DNA of 64,000 bases, taken from Pantoea eucrina. Its GTDB lineage: Bacteria; Pseudomonadota; Gammaproteobacteria; Enterobacterales; Enterobacteriaceae. Position 1 is the first letter of the stretch. Each line of letters begins with the position of its first letter. The stretch lies in contig NZ_MAYN01000007.1 in NCBI RefSeq assembly GCF_001691555.1, forward strand, positions 124,001 through 188,000. Reading direction: 5' to 3'. Positions 51,616-60,032 of the stretch are shown in pieces. Below the pieces are notes generated by a model. That model was not told the DNA's origin. It did not search any database and saw nothing but the letters and a program-made list of their open reading frames with translations. Both the position numbers and the translations under genes were made by a program.

Positions 51616-51685
51616 CTTAGATCCTTTTTTTTGCTATGATCGTCTCTTCAGTCGTGAACTCTACAACAGAATCTGGAGATGCAGC

Positions 51686-52432
51686 GTGGTAGCCAGTGAT
51701 TTAATGCAGACAGACCTCTCCGTCTGGGGGATGTACCAGCATGCCGACATCGTGGTGAAAATTGTCATGATTGGCCTGTTACTGGCATCCGTCGTAACCT
51801 GGGCTATCTTTTTTGGCAAATATGCTGAACTGAGCGCCGCGAAACGTCGTCTGAAAAAAGAGCATCAGGCGCTGGGCGAAGCACGCTCACTGGCTGACGC
51901 TTACCGTACAGCAGAGGCCTTTAAAGCCAGCAGCCACAGCGCCCTGCTGCTGGCCGATGCGCGCGAGGAGCTGGCGCTGTCGGCCGGTACGGAAGATCTG
52001 GCGGGTATTAAAGAGCGCACCAGCTTTCGCCTTGAGCGTCGCGTGGGGGCCTTCAGCCGTCATGCCGGGCGCGGCAACGGTTTTCTGGCAACCATTGGTT
52101 CTGTGGCGCCTTTTATCGGCCTGTTCGGCACCGTCTGGGGCATCATGAACAGCTTTATCGGCATCGCTAAAACGCAGACCACCAACCTTGCCGTGGTCGC
52201 ACCCGGTATCGCCGAAGCGCTGCTGGCGACTGCGGTTGGCCTGGTTGCCGCTATTCCTGCCGTGGTCATCTACAACGTCTTTGCGCGCATGATTGCCAAT
52301 TACAAAGCGTCGCTGGGGGATGTCGCGGCCCAGGTGCTGCTGCTGCAGAGTCGCGATCTGGATCTCGGTACGGCGCACGTCGCAGCGGAAACCAGCCGTC
52401 CGGCCGCGGCGCATAAGCTGCGCGCAGGGTAA
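51686..52432 (+). CDS. exbB: TonB-system energiser ExbB
   Basis: 248 residues from GTG 51686 (TCTGGAG eight bases before); E. coli exbB also starts so that LMQTDLSVWGMYQHAD follows closely. Inner membrane proton channel protein with three membrane helices (about 22-42, 130-155, 175-197); GSVAPFIGLFGTVWGIMNSF and APGIAEALLATAVGLVAAIP are the conserved pore segments. With ExbD it powers TonB for siderophore and B12 uptake. Operon with exbD, five bases apart, under a Fur box. Confidence 0.97.
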   Translation: MVASDLMQTDLSVWGMYQHADIVVKIVMIGLLLASVVTWAIFFGKYAELSAAKRRLKKEHQALGEARSLADAYRTAEAFKASSHSALLLADAREELALSAGTEDLAGIKERTSFRLERRVGAFSRHAGRGNGFLATIGSVAPFIGLFGTVWGIMNSFIGIAKTQTTNLAVVAPGIAEALLATAVGLVAAIPAVVIYNVFARMIANYKASLGDVAAQVLLLQSRDLDLGTAHVAAETSRPAAAHKLRAG

Positions 52433-52437
52433 CGATT

Positions 52438-52860
52438 ATGGCGATGCGTTTAAACGACGATGCCGCTGGCGACAGCGAAATGCATGAGATCAACGTTACG
52501 CCGTTTATCGACGTTATGCTGGTGCTGCTGATTATCTTTATGGTGGCGGCACCGCTGGCAACGGTGGATGTGCGCGTTAATCTGCCAGCGTCCACCAGCG
52601 CACCACAGCCCCGCCCGGATAAGCCGGTTTACCTTTCAATTAAAGCGGATAAGCAGATCTATATCGGCAATGATGCGGTGACCAAAGAGACGCTGGTGAA
52701 GGCGCTGACTACGCAGACTGCGGGAGATAAGCAGACGACTATTTTCTTCCAGGCCGATAAGTCAGTGGATTATGAAACACTGATGGCGGTTATGGACCAG
52801 CTGCGTGAGGCAGGCTATCTGAAGATTGGCCTGATGGGAATGGAAGCCGCCAGCAAATAG
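52438..52860 (+). CDS. exbD: TonB-system energiser ExbD
   Basis: 140 residues. One membrane helix near the N-terminus with the essential Asp (NVTPFIDVMLVLLIIFM, near 20-36), then a periplasmic domain. Works with ExbB. Ends the operon at a strong terminator. Confidence 0.97.
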   Translation: MAMRLNDDAAGDSEMHEINVTPFIDVMLVLLIIFMVAAPLATVDVRVNLPASTSAPQPRPDKPVYLSIKADKQIYIGNDAVTKETLVKALTTQTAGDKQTTIFFQADKSVDYETLMAVMDQLREAGYLKIGLMGMEAASK

Positions 52861-52880
52861 CCACGCTGTTCCTGCAGAAG

Positions 52881-52908
52881 AAAGCCGCTGATAACAGCGG
52901 CTTTTTTT
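52881..52908 (+). terminator. Terminator of exbBD
   Basis: AAAGCCGCTG (52881-52890), loop ATAA, CAGCGGCTTT (52895-52904) and further T to 52908. Confidence 0.9.
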
Positions 52909-52992
52909 GTATGTACTTCTCCACAGGGCAGCTGTCAGAACAACGCCGTATTGTTAATTTCCTGTTACCTTTTGTCAGTCTTTGTAAAGCGC

Positions 52993-53014
52993 AAGGGTGA
53001 TTAAGATCACATTT
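52993..53014 (+). promoter_or_regulatory. CRP-like site upstream of the MFS symporter
   Basis: GGTGA-N6-TCACA core in AAGGGTGATTAAGATCACAT (52993-53012 and two more T); nine of ten core bases match TGTGA/TCACA. It lies 50-70 bases before the start codon, as expected for a carbon-source transporter under catabolite control. Confidence 0.55.
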
Positions 53015-53062
53015 ATTCCTGGCTGAGCAGGCTACAACGGGTAAAAAACCAGGAAGGACAGT

Positions 53063-54385
53063 ATGAGCAGCCAGTCATCTTTACAAAAACCTGCGCGCAG
53101 CGGGGCGAAAACCATCTTTAGCGTTACCAGCGGTAACTTCCTTGAGATGTATGATTTTATGGTCTTTGGCTACTACGCCACCGCCATCGCTAAAACCTTT
53201 TTCCCTGGCGACGATCCCTTTGCCTCGCTGATGCTGACGCTGATGACTTTTGGCGCCGGCTTTCTTATGCGCCCGCTGGGCGCGATCGTGCTGGGTGCTT
53301 ATATCGATCATCACGGCCGGCGGAAAGGCCTGCTGCTGACGCTGGGGCTGATGGCGATCGGCACGCTGACAATTGCGCTGGTACCGGGTTACGCCACGCT
53401 TGGCGCAGCGGCACCGATTTTGATCCTGATCGGACGTCTGCTGCAGGGCTTTTCCGCAGGCGTAGAACTCGGCGGCGTCTCGGTTTACCTCGCAGAAGCG
53501 GCGCCCGAAGGACGTAAGGGGTTCTGGGTCAGCTGGCAGTCAGGAAGTCAGCAGGTCGCGGTGATTTTCGCCGCGCTGCTGGGACTCGCTCTGAACCACC
53601 TGCTGGCGAAAGAAGCCGTCACTGAATGGGGCTGGCGTATTCCGTTTGTGGTGGGCTGTATGATTGTGCCGTTTCTGTTCTGGATCCGCCGCATGCTGGA
53701 AGAGACCGAAGCGTTCAGCCAGCGCAAAACGCATCCCACCATGCGTCAGATTGTGCGGTCTGTCGGACAGAACTGGGCGCTGGTGCTGGCGGGCATGCTG
53801 ATGGTGGTCACCACTACCGTTATGTTCTATATGATCACCGCTTTCACGCCGACCTTTGGCAAAACAGTGCTGATGATGAGCGATAAACAGAGCTTCCTGG
53901 TCACGCTGTTTGTCGGTCTATCCAATCTGTTCTGGCTGCCGGTGATGGGATCGGTTTCCGATCGGGTCGGCCGGCGGCCGCTGCTGATTATCTTTACCGT
54001 GCTGATGATCCTGACGGCCTGGCCGGTGCTGCACTGGCTGACCGGTTCCGCAAGCTTTGCACATCTGGTCGAAGCGGAGCTGTGGCTCTCTTTTCTCTAT
54101 GCCAGCTACAACGGCGCTATGGTGGTTTACCTGGCGGAGATTATGCCGGCAGAGGTGCGCGCGTCCGGCTTTTCACTGGCCTACAGCCTCGCTACTGCGC
54201 TGTTTGGCGGCTTTACGCCAGCCATCTCCAGCTACCTTATTCATGCCACCGGCGATAAAGCGATGCCCGGCGTCTGGCTCTCTTTTGCTGCCGTCTGCGG
54301 GCTGGCAGGCACGCTGCTGATTGGCCGGATGGTCAGACAGTACCAGCAGCGCCACGCGGTAACACCCGCCAGCGCCTCACTCTGA
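53063..54385 (+). CDS. MFS tricarboxylate/citrate-proton symporter (MHS family)
   Basis: 440 residues, 12 predicted membrane helices. Metabolite:H+ symporter subfamily marks: [20 protein letters not shown] (about 19-38), [20 protein letters not shown] near 73-92, [20 protein letters not shown] near 122-141. It resembles citrate carrier CitA/CitH and tricarballylate carrier TcuC; which acid is carried cannot be settled by eye. No catabolic genes are next to it. Upstream CRP-like site and downstream strong terminator make it a single-gene unit. Confidence 0.85.
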   Translation: MSSQSSLQKPARSGAKTIFSVTSGNFLEMYDFMVFGYYATAIAKTFFPGDDPFASLMLTLMTFGAGFLMRPLGAIVLGAYIDHHGRRKGLLLTLGLMAIGTLTIALVPGYATLGAAAPILILIGRLLQGFSAGVELGGVSVYLAEAAPEGRKGFWVSWQSGSQQVAVIFAALLGLALNHLLAKEAVTEWGWRIPFVVGCMIVPFLFWIRRMLEETEAFSQRKTHPTMRQIVRSVGQNWALVLAGMLMVVTTTVMFYMITAFTPTFGKTVLMMSDKQSFLVTLFVGLSNLFWLPVMGSVSDRVGRRPLLIIFTVLMILTAWPVLHWLTGSASFAHLVEAELWLSFLYASYNGAMVVYLAEIMPAEVRASGFSLAYSLATALFGGFTPAISSYLIHATGDKAMPGVWLSFAAVCGLAGTLLIGRMVRQYQQRHAVTPASASL

Positions 54386-54392
54386 CGCTTTT

Positions 54393-54421
54393 CCGGCCGC
54401 ATCCTGCGGCCGGCTCTTTTT
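54393..54421. terminator. Terminator between the symporter and the pilus operon
   Basis: CCGGCCGC (54393-54400), loop ATCCT, GCGGCCGG (54406-54413), then CTCTTTTT. The T-run serves the plus-strand gene; the hairpin also sits at the end of the converging pilus operon. Confidence 0.8.
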
Positions 54422-54425
54422 CCCG

Positions 54426-55388
54426 CTAAAACGCCACGTCCACGATCACATTATCCGTGTAGTTTCCGGCCGCCGGCGTCGCCTGCGTCGTCAGTATCCG
54501 GGCCGTATAGGTAAAGTTGCGCGTTACCGTATCGGGATTAAGCGAGGTTGAGGTGCTGCTGCTCCAGCGATCGCTGCCGGATGGCCCCCAGCGGGAGGTC
54601 GTGGTTGTCCCTTTATAAATGTCATAGGCCAGCCGGCTGGCACCGTTTGCCATCTGCCGCGCGCTGCCGCTGAAATTATTGCCGTTGCTCAGGCCGACGC
54701 TATAGGTGCTCTCTTTAGAGCAGACCACGCTGATGGTCTGCTGAACAGCAGAGAAGCTGCCCGCCAGCGGCGCGCTGCCAAAGTTGAGGTTGGGCGCAGT
54801 AATGGTGGTGCAGTCGTTAGTGGCCACCAGGGTCAGAGTCAGCGGCAGGGCGGTGCCGCTGCTGCTCTGTACGGTTCCGACACAGGCTCCCGCCACGTTT
54901 AGCCCGGTACAAATGCTGTAGCTGACCGTCAGCGTCAGGGTGGTGGTGTACGTGCCTGCCGCGATAACCTGTCCCGGAACGGTGCGAAAATAGAGCGGAA
55001 TAGTAAAGTTAAGGCTGTTGCCCAGCGTCAGCAGCGCCGAGGCGTTCCAGCGGTAGCTGTTGCCCTGACGCAGTTCGGTGGCGCAGGCGCTGTCGATACA
55101 GAGCTGGATCGGGACATTGTCGCTGCCGCCGGCGCTCGCTTTCAGCGTGGCGCGGGTGCCGTTCAGATAGCTGGCAGTGGTAAACGCATAGGTAATGTAG
55201 TCGTTGCCCAGCAGGTTAAGCGTGGCGGAGCCGCAGTTGACATTTGTATTAGTGGACGTGGGGATAACCTGTGATTGCACAGAAAAGGTGGTCTGGCTGC
55301 CAAAGCTGGCCGGCGAAGCGGAGAGCGGGCAGAGCGCATAGCTGACGCCAGGCAGCAGCAGCGACAGCATCAACAATAACTTTATCAT
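54426..55388 (-). CDS. Csu-type pilus tip adhesin (two SCPU domains)
   Basis: 320 residues from ATG 55388, which overlaps the usher stop by four bases. Signal peptide about 1-18 (VSYA-L). Two spore-coat-U (SCPU) domains, about 19-165 and 170-320; the first has PLSASPASFGSQTTFSVQS, the second TNDCTTITAPNLNFGSAPLA. Two-domain SCPU subunits at the end of such operons are the tip adhesin (CsuE in Acinetobacter), which binds hydrophobic surfaces through loops of the first domain. Last gene of the five-gene operon. A longer frame to 55523 overlaps the usher and is not supported. Confidence 0.85.
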   Translation of the reverse strand: MIKLLLMLSLLLPGVSYALCPLSASPASFGSQTTFSVQSQVIPTSTNTNVNCGSATLNLLGNDYITYAFTTASYLNGTRATLKASAGGSDNVPIQLCIDSACATELRQGNSYRWNASALLTLGNSLNFTIPLYFRTVPGQVIAAGTYTTTLTLTVSYSICTGLNVAGACVGTVQSSSGTALPLTLTLVATNDCTTITAPNLNFGSAPLAGSFSAVQQTISVVCSKESTYSVGLSNGNNFSGSARQMANGASRLAYDIYKGTTTTSRWGPSGSDRWSSSTSTSLNPDTVTRNFTYTARILTTQATPAAGNYTDNVIVDVAF

Positions 55389-57814
55389 GGGCGTACTCCT
55401 GCTGAGGGCGTCTGAGCCAGCGCACCGTCGCCCGCCTGCGGGGCGGGTAGCGCGCAGATCAGCGGGCCATAGGTTTTCAGCGCTTCCGGTTCGCCGCGCG
55501 CAACGCTGAATGTGGTTTCGCACCGCCGGCCATCGGGCGTGACAACCTGCAGCGTATTGCGGGCCTGCAAGTTCTCCAGCCAGACGATGCCATCCCAGCC
55601 CACATAACTGCTCTCCTTCCCTGCGCGTAATACCTGGCTGGCAAGTGGCAGCGGCTGGCCGCGTGTGTCCTGCAAAATAACGCTGGCAGCGCGCAGCGGC
55701 TCAACCGGAAAATCGAGCAGAAAACCGCTTTTACGCTTCACGGCAATGCGCTGCTCAACCCGGGACGCGGCCACACTGGCAGGCAGATCCAGCGTATCGA
55801 TATCATATTTTGCACCGTAGTAGCTGCTGACCGCAGGTACCAGCAGATAGCCCTGGCCGTCGGTTTTCCCCATCGCCTGGTTCTCATAGCGTACGGTCAC
55901 GCCGGGATAGCGGGTTTTCACCAGCACAAAGGCATCGTTGATATCATTAGCAGCAAAGAGGCGGTTATCCATCAGCACCAGCGCACCGGAGAGATCCGCC
56001 CATTGCGTGGTGTTGTCATCATCGCCCCAGAAGCCTGCTGACGTATCAATCCGGTTATTGCGATAGCGCAGGCTGCCCTGACGGTAATCGCCGCTGTCGC
56101 CCCCCTGACGCGCCCAGGAGGCGTCCCAGGCGATACCGCCATCGGTTGGCATCGCGCGTGAGGCATACAGCCGCTGGTTGCTGCGTCCCTGGCGATCGCG
56201 CTCCACGCTGACTGATGCGCTGCTCTGCTCGCCAAACGGGATCACCAGTGAAATCGCCCCGTCCCAGCTACCGAGATCGCGATCGCGGCTGGCAGAAATA
56301 TAGAGACTGCTGTTGCCCCACAGGTTTTTGCTCCAGGTCAGGTTCCACAGGCGCGTCCGCTCACCGTAGCCGCCATTGATATCGAGATAAGCGAGTCCCA
56401 GGCTGCCGTAGTCGCTGAGCGAAAGGCTTGCCGTATACTGTGCGCTGCGGCGCGCAAGTGAATAGCGACTGTCAGCGCTTTCACTGCGGCTGCCGACCAG
56501 CGCCAGATTACTGAAAGTTGTATCGCGCAGAATATGCTGAGTGCCGAGACTGAACCAGCTGTTGTTATACTGATATCCCCAGCTGTACTGCGTGCCGCCC
56601 TGGCCCTGCGCGTTGCTCTGCGCCACTGCCGCGTTGATCACGCCCAGGCTTCCTGCTTTCAGCAGGCCACCCGCGCCACCCATGACAACCTCATTACTGC
56701 CCTCGGCGTGCGACTCCAGCGTCAGCCAGTCGCTGAGACCGTAGCGATAGGAGCCACTCGCCGCGGCAGCACCGTAGTCAGCGCTTTTCACACCATAATT
56801 TTGCCGGACAGCTCCGGCGGAAAAGGCGTAATCAGCCAGACCGCGTTTGAGCAGGCTGGCCGACACGTAAAAGGGCAGTGTCGTGGTAACCTGGCGTCCC
56901 AGCGCATCGGTGGTGGTGATCACCGCATCCCCGGCACCATTGACAAACGGCACGTTGGTCAGCGACCACGGACCGGGCTGCACTGCTGTTTGCGCACTGC
57001 GATAACCGTTGATAAACAGATCGACCGAGGAGGGCACCGCCGCCTGGCCGCTGAAGGCGGGCAGCGGATAGGTTACTAAATCGGGACGCACGCTGAAGTC
57101 GCGTGCTATCTGAATCCCGCCCAGCCGCACGCTGTTGCTCCAGCTCAGGGCGTCAGTAATAACATCGCCCAACCGCCAGCTGATCGCTGCGTCTTCATTC
57201 TCGTTACTGAACCAGGTGTCGTAACGCAGATAGCCTTCCTGCTGGCCGCTGAGCGATCCATTCAGCTGCTGCGTATAGACGCCGTTAGAGGAGAACTGTC
57301 CCGCCGGGCCGAACAGCCGCAACTCATTCCATGAGGAGAGGCGTGAGCCGGCACGGGCAGTGTGGGTCAGATAAAAGTCGTAATTCAGCAGCGCTCCGTT
57401 GCTGGCACGTCCCGGAAAACGGGGACGCTGCTCAGACTGCCCGAGCCGCTGCGCCGGCAGCCAGTCCGGCGGCACCGTCAGCAGCAGCCGCTGCCGGGTT
57501 TCATCATAGGTGACATCAGCGCCGGGCAGCTGACGGAGATCGACCCGCTCATCCGGCAGCTTTTCTGCCGCCACACCTGCCTGCAGCAAATCGCTGCGGC
57601 GCAGCCAGAAATGATCCTGCTGATGTTCCACGGCGACAATATCACCCCGCGCACGCTGATTGATAATCAGCTCCAGCATCAGCTGCTGTCCCTGTGCGCT
57701 GCTCTCCAGCGCGGGCGGGGGCGGCAGCGCAGACCAGCTCTCTGCACGCCCGGTCGCTGGCAGGATAATCAGTACGCTGCTCAGCAGCAGATAACGCGAG
57801 GGCGCAGGCGTCAT
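55385..57814 (-). CDS. Fimbrial usher of the archaic (Csu-type) pathway
   Basis: 809 residues. Signal peptide about 1-24 (GRAE). N-terminal periplasmic domain, 24-strand outer membrane barrel with plug (DLFINGYRSAQTAVQPGPWS, FVNGAGDAVITTTDALGRQ near 275-315), and C-terminal periplasmic domains. It is the outer membrane pore that exports and assembles pilus subunits delivered by the chaperone. Shorter than classical FimD-type ushers (about 850), as usual for Csu ushers. It overlaps both neighbours by four bases (ATGA), which suggests coupled translation. Confidence 0.93.
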   Translation of the reverse strand: MTPAPSRYLLLSSVLIILPATGRAESWSALPPPPALESSAQGQQLMLELIINQRARGDIVAVEHQQDHFWLRRSDLLQAGVAAEKLPDERVDLRQLPGADVTYDETRQRLLLTVPPDWLPAQRLGQSEQRPRFPGRASNGALLNYDFYLTHTARAGSRLSSWNELRLFGPAGQFSSNGVYTQQLNGSLSGQQEGYLRYDTWFSNENEDAAISWRLGDVITDALSWSNSVRLGGIQIARDFSVRPDLVTYPLPAFSGQAAVPSSVDLFINGYRSAQTAVQPGPWSLTNVPFVNGAGDAVITTTDALGRQVTTTLPFYVSASLLKRGLADYAFSAGAVRQNYGVKSADYGAAAASGSYRYGLSDWLTLESHAEGSNEVVMGGAGGLLKAGSLGVINAAVAQSNAQGQGGTQYSWGYQYNNSWFSLGTQHILRDTTFSNLALVGSRSESADSRYSLARRSAQYTASLSLSDYGSLGLAYLDINGGYGERTRLWNLTWSKNLWGNSSLYISASRDRDLGSWDGAISLVIPFGEQSSASVSVERDRQGRSNQRLYASRAMPTDGGIAWDASWARQGGDSGDYRQGSLRYRNNRIDTSAGFWGDDDNTTQWADLSGALVLMDNRLFAANDINDAFVLVKTRYPGVTVRYENQAMGKTDGQGYLLVPAVSSYYGAKYDIDTLDLPASVAASRVEQRIAVKRKSGFLLDFPVEPLRAASVILQDTRGQPLPLASQVLRAGKESSYVGWDGIVWLENLQARNTLQVVTPDGRRCETTFSVARGEPEALKTYGPLICALPAPQAGDGALAQTPSAGVRP

Positions 57815-58503
57815 CAGCGTGCGGCGGTGCTGCGCCAGGCGCGATTGTTGACATCGGCTGCCAGCTCACCGCGTAAAGGCTGACTGACGGGCCAGCGCTG
57901 GCTGCTGTGTGCCAGCACGTAGCCAAACAGGCCGCTGCCCAGGGCTGTTCCGCCGGCGCGAACATTGCTCAGGCGCGCATGACCGCTGCCGCTGTTAGTC
58001 AGCTCCAGCCAGCGCCTGCCGCCGCTGCTGACTTCGCGCCAGCTCAGCACCGCTTTTGCGCTGTCGCGCGTCAGGCCGCTGCCGTAGATGAAAAGCGGAA
58101 CGGAGTAGCGCATCTGAAAATTAAGCCCGGCCTGATTCTCACCAGGTTTACGCGGTGCCGGGATCTCATCCAGAACCACGCGATAGGCGCTCTCCTCACC
58201 GGCAGGCGGGGGGGTCTGCTTGATCAGGCGCACCAGCTGTTTTTGCCCCGGCTCCAGCCGTACCATTGGCGGACTGGCGGCCACCTGCTGCTGCGTCTGA
58301 TACTGCTCCTGTCCCTCACGCTGCTGCCAGGCAAAAATGCGCACCTGCATAATCGTACTGCTACTGCCGCGGTTCTCCAGCCAGAGCTCGCTGGCTTTAT
58401 CTTCAGAGGCTATGGCGGGATCAATGGGCCAGATCATCAGCGAATTGGCTGCCTGGCCTGCAGGAGCCATTAACAGCAAAAACAGCGCACACAGATTTCT
58501 CAT
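57814..58503 (-). CDS. Periplasmic pilus chaperone (CsuC-like)
   Basis: 229 residues. Signal peptide 1-18 (GQAA). PapD-type two-domain chaperone: SLMIWPIDPAIASEDKASEL edge strand at the mature N-terminus, LVRLIKQTPPPAGEES in the G1/F1 region, and FQMRYSVPLFIYG near 130. It folds subunits by donor-strand complementation and hands them to the usher. Stop overlaps the usher ATG. 23 bases after the preceding SCPU gene. Confidence 0.92.
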   Translation of the reverse strand: MRNLCALFLLLMAPAGQAANSLMIWPIDPAIASEDKASELWLENRGSSSTIMQVRIFAWQQREGQEQYQTQQQVAASPPMVRLEPGQKQLVRLIKQTPPPAGEESAYRVVLDEIPAPRKPGENQAGLNFQMRYSVPLFIYGSGLTRDSAKAVLSWREVSSGGRRWLELTNSGSGHARLSNVRAGGTALGSGLFGYVLAHSSQRWPVSQPLRGELAADVNNRAWRSTAAR

Positions 58504-58526
58504 GGTTCATCCTTTTTTTTTCAGCA

Positions 58527-59039
58527 TCACCAGCTCAGGGTGACGGTCAGCGTGTCGGTATAGGTTCCGGCTCGCGCAGCGCCAGGCAGCGTCAGCTGAC
58601 CATAGACAGGCAGCGTAATCGTGTTCGCATTGCTGTAGTTCAGGGCTATAGCGCTGTTGACAGGTATAGGTGCAGTCAGGGCGGCATTGCTGTAGAGCCG
58701 ATAGGCGACGGTATTGGTGCTGCTGGTATGTTTGAGATTGCGGGTTGAGGTGTAGTTAGCGCCACCATTGATACTCATGCTGACGGCGGTGCCTGGCGTG
58801 CAGGCCAGGTTTAACGTCGTGCTCTGCAGGTAGCTTGCGCTGAGATTTCCCGTAGCCACACCTGATTGCGTGCCGAAATTGAGCGTGCCAAACACGCCGG
58901 TGTTGCTGCCAGACACCACACAGCCCGCCACAATGGATGCAGCGACCTGAAAGCTTGCCGTGGACAGCGCATGCACCGGCAGGCAGGCGGGCAGCGCTAT
59001 CAGCCCCGCTACCCGCCAGAAGTGGGTCGTGACCCTCAC
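58527..59039 (-). CDS. SCPU-domain pilus subunit (second gene)
   Basis: 170 residues. Signal peptide about 1-24 (VHALS). Single spore-coat-U domain: FQVAASIVAGCVVSGSNTG start, GTLNFGTQ, two conserved Cys (near 40 and 80), and the C-terminal AGTYTDTLTVTLSW strand. Likely minor or adaptor subunit (position of csuA or csuB). 16 bases after the first pilin gene. Confidence 0.88.
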   Translation of the reverse strand: MRVTTHFWRVAGLIALPACLPVHALSTASFQVAASIVAGCVVSGSNTGVFGTLNFGTQSGVATGNLSASYLQSTTLNLACTPGTAVSMSINGGANYTSTRNLKHTSSTNTVAYRLYSNAALTAPIPVNSAIALNYSNANTITLPVYGQLTLPGAARAGTYTDTLTVTLSW

Positions 59040-59055
59040 TGCGCGTACACCGTAC

Positions 59056-59625
59056 TCAGTAATTCACCGCCACGTTTATTGTATCGGTATAGGTACCTGC
59101 CGGGATAAGCGGATTAAAGCCGCCGCCAACCACCCGACCATAAATGGCATAGTTGGTGCCCAGGGTTGGATCGGTAGTACCGCTGGCGGCGATGTTGGTG
59201 TTGTTCGCTATCGCAGTGGTAAAGGCGGCGTCACTGTAAAGGGTATAGGCGATGCCCTGGGTATTATCAGAACCCAGAATGAGATAGCGTGGCTGGCCGC
59301 TGACGGTGCCGTAAACCGTGCCCGGCGCGCCGCTGCTGCTGGTGACCTGTACATTAAAGGTCTGTCCGGTTGTGCAGCGCACATAGATACCGCTGCCGGC
59401 TGCGCCCACCAGCGTGGCATTCAGCGTATCAAAGGTGGCTGCGCTGCTGCCAAAGTTCAGGGTACCGAAATTTACGCCGGTTGTGGCCGACTGACCATTG
59501 ACCAGACACCCGGTGGTCAGCGTGAGCGTGGCGTTGATCGCCCCGGTGGTGGTGGCTGCCAGTGCCGCCACGGACGTCAATCCTGCATACAGGCCGGCGG
59601 CCATAAGAAAAAGCTTGGTTTTCAT
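59056..59625 (-). CDS. SCPU-domain major pilin (first gene of Csu-type operon)
   Basis: 189 residues from ATG 59625 (AAGGA six bases upstream; ATG 59631 is too close). Signal peptide 1-23 (SVAALA-A). Spore-coat-U domain with INATLTLTTGCLVNGQSAT, GTLNFGSS, Cys pair (near 42 and 87), and the ending AGTYTDTINVAVNY. First position and size correspond to CsuA/B, the main rod subunit. Start of the operon pilin-SCPU-chaperone-usher-tip. Confidence 0.88.
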   Translation of the reverse strand: MKTKLFLMAAGLYAGLTSVAALAATTTGAINATLTLTTGCLVNGQSATTGVNFGTLNFGSSAATFDTLNATLVGAAGSGIYVRCTTGQTFNVQVTSSSGAPGTVYGTVSGQPRYLILGSDNTQGIAYTLYSDAAFTTAIANNTNIAASGTTDPTLGTNYAIYGRVVGGGFNPLIPAGTYTDTINVAVNY

Positions 59626-60032
59626 AATCATTCCTTACTGATTATCCGGAGTCGATGCTTTTTCACCTGGCCTGTCAATAAGAAGCGAACCCGTAAGCTA
59701 CCGTAGAAAAAGAAAATTCAGGCAATCCTTTGTGCTGCCTCAATACTAATCCTGAGGCTGCTTTATGATTTACATCAGTTTTATTTACTATAGTTCAGGC
59801 TGGTAGTACGTCTAATATCTGATACGCTTTTTTTACTCATTCTTTTCTCCGGCATGCCGATAATGCAGTCATAACAGTGGCTGGCGCTGGTGCCTGTTAG
59901 CCTGCTGTCATCTGGCGCGGGAAGAGGGCTGGATTGCTGCCTCGTTCAGGAAGGACGATAGCGGTTCAAAAGCTGCAGGGATGCCGTTTGCACGACTTTA
60001 TAGCTGGAAACAGCGTTAATCCGGACTTCCCT
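59626..60032. other. Divergent promoter region of the pilus operon and the c-di-GMP gene
   Basis: AT-rich 407-bp spacer. On the minus strand it holds the pilus leader with a hairpin GCCTCA/TGAGGC (59737-59742 and 59753-59758). On the plus strand a CGGCATGCCG palindrome lies near 59852-59861. No supported gene. A frame for the c-di-GMP protein extends back to TTG 59934 but lacks homology before 60033. Confidence 0.5.
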
